A stretch of DNA of 64,000 nt from contig NZ_JAUSXS010000001.1 in NCBI RefSeq assembly GCF_030816195.1, positions 1,511,501 through 1,575,500 of the forward strand. Direction: 5' to 3'. Under the pieces are notes generated by a model. That model saw only the letters and a list, made by a program, of their open reading frames with translations. It searched no databases and was not told where the DNA came from. The position numbers and the translations under genes are program-made. Within the stretch, counting starts at the first letter, position 1; each line of letters starts with the position of its first letter. This document shows, piece by piece, positions 27,560 to 35,902 of the stretch. The DNA is from Pseudomonas sp. W4I3. GTDB taxonomy: Bacteria > Pseudomonadota > Gammaproteobacteria > Pseudomonadales > Pseudomonadaceae.

Positions 27560-29717
27560 ATGCACAATGACGGGAAGGTGGTGCCTATCAAGCAGGCACA
27601 GGCCACGCCATCGCCGCTTGCACGCCTACCAGTGGTGGTTTTGCAGGTGCGCGACAAAGCGGCGCAGCAGTTGCAACAGGGGTTGCAGGAACTGTTCGAT
27701 AACGCCGACGACACCCTGTTCGAAATGGCCGACAAGGCCCGTAGCACCGTTGACCAGCATATTTTCTTCGAGGCCATGCGTGACCTGCGCCTCAAGCGCA
27801 AGAACTTCGAGCGCGTGTTCATGGAGCAACTGTTTGCCGCCTTCGCCAATCTGGGCCTGGCCCATAGCGACGAGTTGCATCCGGTGCCGGTGGTGTCCTA
27901 TGAGGTACCTTGCAGTACGCAGGCCGATGAGCGGGAAAAGGCCGTGGCGCTCGAAGCGATGCTCGGTCGGGGTGCAACACCGTGACGGTCTGGCACTTGG
28001 GCAATTGAACATGCGGTTGAGCGAGGTGTTGGGCCGGCGCATGAACGATCAGCAAAACCCTCTGGGCCCCGCATTGCTGTGCCGGTTTTTTCTGCAGGCG
28101 GGCCGTAGCCTGGGGGTGGAGATCCGGGTCAAGCTGATCATGCTCAAGCTGTTTGAGAAATACGTTCTCAGCGATGCCGACCAGCTCTTTGGCGAAGCCA
28201 ATCAACTGCTCGTGGCCACCGGGGTTCTGCCCGAACTCAAAAGCGTACCGTCCCGTCGCGCGGGTGGACGTGCGGCGCGTGAGCTGGAGCACCAGGCCCG
28301 TCCACCGGCCGCTGAACCGGCGTGCGACGAAAGCGGCCAGCAAGCCTTTACCGCGTTGCAGGGATTGCTGGTCGCGGTGCGCGGCAGCGTAGCGCCGACC
28401 CTTGAAGCCAGTGCGCAACCGCAACCCATCGCCACCCGAGACCTGCTACGCCTGCTTTCGCATTTGCAACAATATGTACCGGAGCCTGAGGCCGAGGACG
28501 ATTTCGACCTGCGCAATCAACTTGAACAGTTGCTGACCCGGGTCAGCGTCAAGAGCGGCAAGTCGCGGGTGGTGGAGACGGCGGACGAGGACGTGATCAA
28601 CCTTGTCGCCCTGCTTTTTGAGTTCATCTTCAATGATGGCAGTGTGCCCCACGCCTTCAAAGCCCTGATTGCACGCTTGCAGATCCCGATATTGAAAGTC
28701 GCCGTGCTGGACAAGAGCCTGTTCAACTGCCCCGGGCATCCGGCACGACGCCTGCTCAATGAAATCGCCAGCGCTGCGATGGGTTGCAGCCCGCAGAGTG
28801 ACTATCAGCAGGACAGCCTGTACGTGCGTATCGAACAGGTCATCCAGCGCCTGTTGAATGAGTTCGGTGAAGATCCGGCAATTTTTTCGCAACTTCTGGG
28901 GCAATTCAGCGCATTCGTTAAAGAAGAGCGCCAGCGCAGTGAGTTGCTCGAACAGCACACCCGTGATGTCGAGGAGGGCCGCCTGCGTACCGATGTGGCC
29001 CGCCAGCGCGTGGCGCAGGTGCTCAATCGACGATTGCTGGGCAAAGCCTTGCCACCGTTCGTGGTGCAGTTTGTGCAACACACCTGGAGCCAGGTACTGC
29101 TGCTGGCCTACCTCAAGCATGGTGAACAATCGGTGCAATGGCAGACCGGACTGCGCACCCTGGATGAATTGGTCTGGAGTGTCGGCCTGCGCGAAGACAC
29201 CGAGGCGGGCCGGCACTTGCTGGAGCAATTGCCCGTGTTGCTCAAGTCGTTGCGCGACGGGTTGGCGAGTGCGGCGTTCGATCCTTTCAGCACCCGTGAA
29301 TTCTTTTTGCGCTTGCAGGCCGTGCATGTCCAGACCTGCGAAGGCGAAGGTGGCGATGGCCTGATTGAAGTTTGCGAGCCCTTCGTTCTCAGCGCCAGCT
29401 TGTCGGACGCGCTCGAAGACCTGCCGCAGGATGATCCGGACGTGCGCAAGGTTCATCAGTTGCGGGTCGGTGGGTGGGTGGAGTTCCGGCAGGGCGAGGA
29501 CAGCCGGCTGCGGTGCAAGCTGACCGCGATCATGGCACCGACCCAACGTTATATTTTCGTCAGCCGCACAGGGCTCAAGGTTCTGGAGAAAAGCGCCGGC
29601 CAATTGGCCATGGCGTTCAAGCAGGACACCCTGCGCTGCCTGGACGAGGGTTTGCTGTTCGACCGTGCGCTGGCTGCCGTGGTAGGCAACCTGCGTCAAC
29701 TCAATCACGGCAAGTGA
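27560..29717 (+). pseudogene. DUF1631 protein, split by a +1 frameshift
   Basis: Large soluble protein of the DUF1631 family (c-di-GMP/PilZ-like C-terminal region suspected, not shown). Strong ribosome-binding site AGGAGG before ATG 27560. The first frame stops at 27985; the following 580 codons are open in the +1 frame without a start. Removing one G of GGGG (27969-27972) joins ALEAMLGR to VQHRDGLALGQ and gives 718 residues, the expected family length. Probably a sequencing error; otherwise a null allele. Confidence 0.85.
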
Positions 29718-29778
29718 TCGCAACCGCAGGGCGGAACGCGGCATACTGGTAACACGTCGTCTTATTCAAGGAGCCTGT

Positions 29779-30343
29779 ATGCAGTTGGACCCCGTCAGCG
29801 GTTGGTTCGAGGGCATCCGTCATTGCCCTTCGCCCAACTTCAACGAGCGCCCGGCAGGCGAGATATCGCTGTTGGTGGTACATAACATCAGCCTGCCACC
29901 GGCGCAGTTCGCCACCGGCAAAGTCCAGGCGTTTTTCCAGAATCGCCTGGATATCTCGGAACACCCCTACCTTTGAAGGGATTGCCAGCCTACGGGTGTC
30001 TGCGCATTTTCTGATTGAGCGCGACGGCACGATCACGCAATTTGTGGCCTGCCAGGACCGGGCCTGGCATGCAGGCGTGTCCAGCTTCGACGGACGTGAA
30101 GTGTGCAATGACTTCTCACTGGGGGTCGAGCTGGAAGGCACGGACGAGTTGCCATTCACCGATGCCCAGTACGAGGCGCTGATTGACCTTACCCGCCAGT
30201 TGCTCGCAGCCTACCCGGCGATCACCCCCCAACGTATCTGCGGTCACAGCGACATCGCCCCAGGCCGCAAAACCGACCCGGGCCCGGCTTTTGATTGGAT
30301 GCGCTTTCGCAGCGCGCTGCAGGATGGAGGACACACACAATGA
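29779..30343 (+). pseudogene. ampD: N-acetyl-anhydromuramyl-L-alanine amidase AmpD, split by a +1 frameshift
   Basis: Cytosolic zinc amidase that trims recycled muropeptides and so keeps AmpR-controlled beta-lactamase off. Zinc ligands lie in VVHNISLPP (His), and CGHSDIAPGRKTDPG (His and Asp). The frame stops after HPYL at 29974-29976; removing one C at 29970-29971 restores HPYFEGIASLRVSAHF and a normal 187-residue AmpD. The stop overlaps the ampE start. If the indel is real the strain would be AmpD-deficient. Confidence 0.88.
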
Positions 30344-31176
30344 GTTTCCTGGTGCTGGTACTGGCGGTGTGGATCGAGAAGTTCTCGGCCTTGCGGCAGC
30401 GGTTGCAGCGTGACGGCGGGTGGCTGCGCGAGCTGGCCAAGCTTGAGTCGAGCCCGCGCATGGGCAAGCGGCCCTGGCTGATCCTGTTGGTACTCGTGGC
30501 ACTGCCCGTGGCGTTGCTGGGCTTGTTGCTGCTGGTGCTGGAGCCCGTGGCCTATGGCTTGCTGGCACTGCCGGTGCATCTGTTGGTGGTGATCTACAGC
30601 CTGGGCCGTGGCGATCTGCTTGCAGGGCTGGGACCGTTCCGTGATGCCTGGCGTCGTGGTGACCTGCAAGCCGCCGAGCATGTGGCCGAACGTGACCTGA
30701 AGCTGGGTGCCGACAGTGGCGAACAATTGCTGGAGCGCGTTCAAGGCCATCTGCTGTGGCAGGCATACCAGAGCTTTTTTGCGGTGATTTTCTGGTATTT
30801 CCTGCTCGGTCCAGTGGCCGCTCTGGCCTACCGCCTGCTGGCGCTGGCCAGCGAATACAGCCAGAACCCCCTGGTGGCCGAGCGCGCCACGCAATTGCGG
30901 CATGCCTTTGACTGGCTACCGGTGCGTCTGCTGGCGGCGAGCTTTGCCCTGGTGGGCAACTTCGTCGCGGTTAGCCGGGTGATGCTCCACGAATTGCTGA
31001 GCTGGGATATCAGCGCTGCACAGTTGGTGGAGAAAGTCGGCCTGGCTGCCGCGGAAATACCGCCGCCGGTGGTGGGCGCGGAGGGCATCGTCAGTCTTGA
31101 TCGCTTGTGGGAGCTGCTGCTGCGCGCGGCGGTGCTGTGGTACGCCGGGTTTGCAATCTGGACCGTGTTGCCCTGA
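30340..31176 (+). CDS. ampE: AmpE, inner-membrane partner of the ampD operon
   Basis: 278-residue membrane protein with about four transmembrane segments (for example LILLVLVALPVALLGLLLL near 45 and FFAVIFWYFLLGPVAALAY near 145) and the cytoplasmic block RRGDLQAAEHVAERDL. AmpE is always linked to ampD; its biochemical role in sensing cell-wall recycling is unclear. ATG 30340 overlaps the ampD stop (ATGA). Confidence 0.92.
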   Translation: MSFLVLVLAVWIEKFSALRQRLQRDGGWLRELAKLESSPRMGKRPWLILLVLVALPVALLGLLLLVLEPVAYGLLALPVHLLVVIYSLGRGDLLAGLGPFRDAWRRGDLQAAEHVAERDLKLGADSGEQLLERVQGHLLWQAYQSFFAVIFWYFLLGPVAALAYRLLALASEYSQNPLVAERATQLRHAFDWLPVRLLAASFALVGNFVAVSRVMLHELLSWDISAAQLVEKVGLAAAEIPPPVVGAEGIVSLDRLWELLLRAAVLWYAGFAIWTVLP

Positions 31177-31321
31177 GCACTTCGGCAGGGGCTACACCCC
31201 TGCCGTTAACCTTACGTTACAAAACTCCCTTTCAAATTGAGCTATACAGGCAGAGCGCCAAATAGTGGCTATCTGCCGCCGCCCTGCGCCTCAATAAAAA
31301 TAAAAGAAAGGGAGATCGCCC

Positions 31322-33333
31322 GTGAAGAGCTTGCTCTATCCCGCTGTCGCGCTGATGAATCGCCTGAGTTTCGGCATGAAGTTCAGCCTGATCAGTGTGC
31401 TGTTCCTGCTGCCGATGCTGGCGACCAACTATTTTCTGGTGCGTGACGCCTGGGCTGAATTCCAGGGCACCCGCATCGAACTGCAAAGCCTGGATCTGCT
31501 CGGCAGCAGCCTGGTGGTGCGGCGCGAGCTGGAAGCGCTGAATAACCAGGTGCAGATCAATGCGACCCTAGGCCAATCCGGCAAGGCCGGCGACCTTGAA
31601 GCCAGGATCGGCGCTCTGGAGCAGAGTGTTCTCGACCGCGTGCAGGGGCTCAGCGCGATGACTACCCAGCCCGAGCAGGTTGCAGCCTTTGATACCAAAC
31701 GCGACGAACTGATCGCCGCGTTCAAGGTCCAGCAACAGGAAACCTCACTGCTCAACAAAAGCGCGCTGATTGGCAAGTTGCTCAATCAGGCCCAGATACT
31801 CAGCCAGATCATCGCCAGTCAGTCCGGCTTGAGCCGAGATTCGCAGAGCGACCTGCGCCAGCTCAGCGACCTGATCACCGCCGTCACTCCACAAGTCACC
31901 CAGCTGTTGGGGGAAGGGCGTGCGATGGGCGCGTATTCCCTGGGGCAGGGCTTTATCAATTCTTCCTCCAGCACACGGTTTGACGAACTGTTACAACAGC
32001 TGGAAAAACTCCAGGGCGAATATGCCTTGAAACTGCAGGATGCGCTCGGCGCCAGCCACGCCGCGCAGGCGGCACTCGACAGCGCGGCGCAGGCCAGCCG
32101 GGCCAGCCTCAAGCAGGGCGCAGAGGTGTTCGAAGAACAGGTGGTGGTGGCTGAGACCCTGGACACACCCTGGCAGGGCTTCTACGACACAAAACCTATC
32201 AACTCGACGACGCCAGCCTGACATTCCTCAAGCAGCAACTGGAGCAACGCCTGGCCCAAAAGCGCCTGCACATGGTGCTGCTGGTCACGGCGTTGGTGGC
32301 GGTGTTTGCGCTGATTTTCTATCTGTATGCAGGCTTCTATGCCTCAACGCGCAGCACTTTGCGCAGCCTTGGGACGATGATGGACAAGGTGGCGGCTGGC
32401 GATATGACGGTCAGCTTCGTTGCCCAAAGCCGTGATGAACTGGGGGATCTGGGTCAGGTATTCAATGGAACAGTGGCCAAGATTCATGACCTGATCGAAC
32501 GCGTCGGGCACACCGTTTCCCAGGTCGAATTGCAAGCCGGGCAAGTACAAGTGGTTTCGGCGCAGAGCAATCAGGCGGTGTCCGGCCAGCGCAGCCAGAT
32601 CGAGCAAGTGGCGACGGCGATGAACCAGATGTCGTCCACTGCCCAGGAAGTGGCGCGCAGCGCCGCAGCGGCCGTCAGCAGTGCCCGCAGTGTCAACGAT
32701 GAAACGGTCAGCGGCCGTGGGCTGGTGCAGTCCCAGCAAGGCAGCATTGCGCGCCTGGCCTCGGAGATCGATGAGTCGGTGCGAGTGATCAACCAGTTGG
32801 CTGCCGACAGCCAGTCCATCAGCGGCGTATTGGAAGTCATCAAGAGCATTGCCGAGCAAACCAACTTACTGGCGCTCAACGCGGCGATCGAGGCCGCGCG
32901 CGCCGGTGAGCAGGGGCGTGGATTTGCCGTGGTGGCCGATGAGGTGCGCACCCTGGCTCGGCGTACCCAGCGCTCCACCGAAGAAATCGAACAGATGATC
33001 GGCCGCTTGCACAGCGGCGTCGGCGCAGCCGTAAAGGCCATGGGCGCCAGTCATGACATGGCCAGTGGCACGGTAGGGCAGTCGGAAAAAGTCCAGCAAG
33101 CCCTGGAGAACATCCTCGGTGCGGTAGGGATGATCGTCGATCAGAACCAGCAGATCGCCGCCGCCGTGGAGCAGCAAACGGCCGTCGCCCAGGAGATCGA
33201 CCAGAATATCGTCGCCATCAATCGTGCCGGTGAAGACGCGGCGCAGGGCGCCGGCCAGACCGAGGCGGCCAGCCATCAGTTGTCGCAGCAGGTGAGGGAA
33301 CTGAAGCAATTGATTGGCGCGTTTCGCGTGTAG
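31322..33333 (+). pseudogene. methyl-accepting chemotaxis protein, split by a -1 frameshift
   Basis: Chemoreceptor: N-terminal membrane helix (MKFSLISVLFLLPMLATNYF), a long helical periplasmic domain, a second helix ([20 protein letters not shown]), HAMP, then the signalling hairpin with [39 protein letters not shown] (shown here only as the conserved block name). GTG start with AAAGGGAG upstream. The first frame stops at 32221; adding one A to the AAAA run at 32191-32194 restores [15 protein letters not shown] and a 670-residue receptor. Ligand unknown. Follows ampE as PA4520 does in P. aeruginosa. Confidence 0.85.
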
Positions 33334-33458
33334 GAATGGTCGTTCGGATTTGATTCTGTCTGGCGTGGCCCTTGTCCTGATTTCACTGACAGCCTTTCAA
33401 AGCGCTGTGAATAGGCGAAGATTTTGTCACCTGGTCACGGTCTCAAGGAGGCACGGCG

Positions 33459-33887
33459 ATGGCCGCTGTAATCGGCATCAAAGGGCATTGCGCCCAGTGC
33501 GACATGACGTTCGAACTCAAGCCTTGGCAACTGAACGCCATTGCCATCGATGAACCCTTTGTCTGTACGTATTGCCACGCCTGCCTGCAGCTGTGTTGCC
33601 AGAAACAGCTACGTCAATTCCGCGCCCTGGACCATTGGGCTCTGGTGCGGCCGAGCATGATCATGCTGACCTGCGCGACCCTGCTGGCGGCGCTGTTTGC
33701 CGAGTGGCTGGGGCTGCTCAGTGTGATCGGGCAGTTCAATATTTCACTGATGACGCTGCTGATCCACTTTCTGGTGCTGCGCTACGCCCGTCATCGGCAA
33801 AAGATGACATTGAATCTGCAAGCCGTCAGCCGGCTACCACTGGAACAGCTCGCACGCATTGCGTGTGCTCGCCTCAGCCAGCCGTGA
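33459..33887 (+). CDS. zinc-ribbon membrane protein of unknown function
   Basis: 142 residues. The N-terminal half has two CxxC pairs (CAQCDMTF near 11 and CTYCHACLQLCC near 36) able to bind zinc; the second half has two hydrophobic segments (MIMLTCATLLAALFAEWLG and LMTLLIHFLVLRY). A perfect AAGGAGG site precedes the ATG by 7 nt, which supports expression. Its last 54 nt overlap the 3' end of tatD on the other strand. Function not recognised. Confidence 0.65.
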   Translation: MAAVIGIKGHCAQCDMTFELKPWQLNAIAIDEPFVCTYCHACLQLCCQKQLRQFRALDHWALVRPSMIMLTCATLLAALFAEWLGLLSVIGQFNISLMTLLIHFLVLRYARHRQKMTLNLQAVSRLPLEQLARIACARLSQP

Positions 33888-34610
33888 AGCACTGATGCCC
33901 ATCCGCTCGGCCAGGGCGGCACAGATGTCCGGCAAGTGCTGCGGGCTGTTGCGCTGGCCCGGGTACATGGCCGGGGCCATATCCGGCGCGTCGGTTTCCA
34001 GCACCACGGCGTCCAGCGGTAATTGAGCCAGCACCCTGTGCATGCGCAGCGCCTGCGGCCAGGTGGCGGCGCCGCCCAGGCCCAGCTTGAAGCCGAGCTT
34101 GATGTACTCGCGGGCTTCTTCCTGGCTGCCGGCGAACGCATGGATAATGCCGCCCCGCGGCACCCGAATGCGCTTGAGCGTGGCGATCACCGCCGCGTGG
34201 CTGCGGCGGACGTGAAGCAAGGCCGGCAGTTGGAAGTCCACCGCGAGTTGCAGTTGGGCCTCGAACAGCGCTTGCTGGCGTTCACGGCCCAGGTGCTGCA
34301 CAAAGTAATCCAGGCCGATTTCACCCACGGCACACAGTTGTCGGTGGCCATGCAAGCGCGTCAGCCAGTCGCCCAACTCCAGCAGGTCGGCAGGGCGGTG
34401 CTCATCGAGATACACCGGGTGCAGGCCGAAGGCGGCGAACAAGCCTTCATCCGCTAGCACCAAATCCCACAATCGTTGCCAATTGCGCTGATAAACACCG
34501 AGCACCACCATGCGCCGTACCCCGAGTTCACGGCTGTGGGCGAGGACCTGCGCACGATCACTGTCGAAGTCCGCAAAGTCCAGGTGCGTGTGGGTGTCGA
34601 TCAGCTCCAC
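33834..34610 (-). CDS. TatD-family metal-dependent hydrolase (YjjV-like)
   Basis: Two-metal TIM-barrel hydrolase with likely DNase activity. Metal ligands appear in DTHTHLDF (residues 5-12), AVGEIGLDYF (Glu near 94), ALLHVRRSH (His), GGIIHAFAGS (His) and LETDAPDMAPAMYPG (Asp). 258 residues, normal for the family. It starts 2 nt after the fruR stop, so it is probably co-transcribed with fruR. Whether it is YjjV or TatD proper is not decided. Confidence 0.9.
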   Translation of the reverse strand: MELIDTHTHLDFADFDSDRAQVLAHSRELGVRRMVVLGVYQRNWQRLWDLVLADEGLFAAFGLHPVYLDEHRPADLLELGDWLTRLHGHRQLCAVGEIGLDYFVQHLGRERQQALFEAQLQLAVDFQLPALLHVRRSHAAVIATLKRIRVPRGGIIHAFAGSQEEAREYIKLGFKLGLGGAATWPQALRMHRVLAQLPLDAVVLETDAPDMAPAMYPGQRNSPQHLPDICAALAERMGISASRLAEASTRNACELFQW

Positions 34611-34612
34611 GC

Positions 34613-35608
34613 TCAGGCCTCGTGAATGCGCTGCTTGAAGGTTCGGCTGATCCCGTGCACGCCGGGCTGGTAGTGTTCCTCTTCGATGGCGGCCAGGGCC
34701 AGGCGCAGCGCGGTCTCGGCGATCAGTTGATGCTGCTGGGCCATGGCATTGACCGGCAGCGGCAGGAAATCCAGCAACTGGGTATCGCCGAAAGTGCCCA
34801 GACGCAGGGGACGCGACTTGAGTGGGAAGTCGTGCAGTGCGTCGAACACGCCTTGCAGCAGCACGTAGGACGTGGTCACCAGGGCGTCAGGCAAATGCCC
34901 CAGGCGTTGCAGTAATTGCTCCATCAGCTGTCGGCCGCAGTCTCGGCTGAAGGCTTCGCCCTGTTCGATGATCACCTCACCGGCGAAGCCATCCAGGGCT
35001 TCACGGAACCCCGCGGCACGTTCCTGGCTGATGCTCAGCTCCGGGCGTGCGCCGATCAGTGCGATTTGCTTGGGCAGCGGTTGCAGCAGGCTGCTGGTGA
35101 GTTGCTGGCAGGCCTGGCGGTCATCGCTGACCACCGAGCAAAACTGGCTGGGCTCCATGACCCGGTCGATGGCGATCACCGGCAAGCCTTTGGCTTGCAG
35201 CTCGCGATAGCTGTCGTCGCTGTCCGGCAGGCAGCTGGCGACAAACAGCGCATCGCAACGCCGCGCGCGGAACAGTTGCAGCAGCTGGCGCTCGCTGTCG
35301 GCTTCATCATCGGAGCTGGCGATCAACAACTGATAACCGCGCGCCCGCGCCCCTTGTTCGAGCAATTTGGCAATCCGTGCGTAACTGGGGTTTTCCAGAT
35401 CCGGCAGGATAAAGCCCAGGGTGCGCGTGTGCCGGCTGCGCAAGCCGGCGGCTTGTGGGTTAGGCGTAAAACCATGGGCCTGGACCACGGCCCGCACGCG
35501 CTCCACCGTCGCGTGACTGATGCGCTGTTGTTCGGCCTTGCCATTGATGACATAGCTGGCGGTGGTTACGGACACACCGGCCAGACGTGCGATATCACTG
35601 AGTTTCAA
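34613..35608 (-). CDS. fruR: LacI-family fructose repressor FruR (Cra)
   Basis: Represses the fructose PTS operon and is induced by fructose-1-phosphate. N-terminal helix-turn-helix MKLSDIARLAGVSVTTASYVINGK (in part), followed by a periplasmic-binding-protein-like effector domain (TLGFILPDLENPSYARIAKLLEQG and so on). 331 residues. It lies divergent from fruB, and a palindrome fitting its operator is in the shared 294-nt gap. Confidence 0.93.
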   Translation of the reverse strand: MKLSDIARLAGVSVTTASYVINGKAEQQRISHATVERVRAVVQAHGFTPNPQAAGLRSRHTRTLGFILPDLENPSYARIAKLLEQGARARGYQLLIASSDDEADSERQLLQLFRARRCDALFVASCLPDSDDSYRELQAKGLPVIAIDRVMEPSQFCSVVSDDRQACQQLTSSLLQPLPKQIALIGARPELSISQERAAGFREALDGFAGEVIIEQGEAFSRDCGRQLMEQLLQRLGHLPDALVTTSYVLLQGVFDALHDFPLKSRPLRLGTFGDTQLLDFLPLPVNAMAQQHQLIAETALRLALAAIEEEHYQPGVHGISRTFKQRIHEA

Positions 35609-35752
35609 ACCGGGTTTTCCTTGTTTTTTAGAGCGTGCCCCGACATTTTGTCCAATCCTAACCGATTACAGCCTACGACCAATGTGCCACAGCAGGCGCC
35701 GAGTGGCCCTTCAAGCTTGCGCAATTACCGCGTAATCTGCCATAAATTCTAG

Positions 35753-35768
35753 ATTAAACGTTTCAGCA
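35753..35768. promoter_or_regulatory. FruR operator
   Basis: TTAAACGTTTCAGC (centre ACGT at 35758-35761) fits the Cra/FruR half-sites GCTGAAACGTTT. It lies in the fruR-fruB intergenic region, 150 nt before fruB, and matches my memory of the P. putida FruR site TTAAACGTTTCA. Confidence 0.8.
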
Positions 35769-35807
35769 AGCGTATTTTTACGATGTTCGCCGCTGAGTGG
35801 CTACTGC

Positions 35808-35829
35808 CAATTGACTGCTCAGTCAGTTG
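35808..35829. promoter_or_regulatory. inverted repeat upstream of fruB
   Basis: AATTGACTG / CAGTCAGTT around CT, one mismatch, 40 nt downstream of the FruR site and 74 nt before fruB. Could be an operator or an mRNA hairpin; no assigned regulator. Confidence 0.4.
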
Positions 35830-35902
35830 TTTTCGAACACCGCTAAGCTGATTTATTCAAAACAATACCTAGTGCGCACCCCGCACTAACTAGGAGAACG
35901 GC

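Noticed and set aside
28446-29744. 432-codon open frame antisense to the DUF1631 gene
   Set aside because: No ribosome-binding site or motif; the sense frame is well conserved in character.
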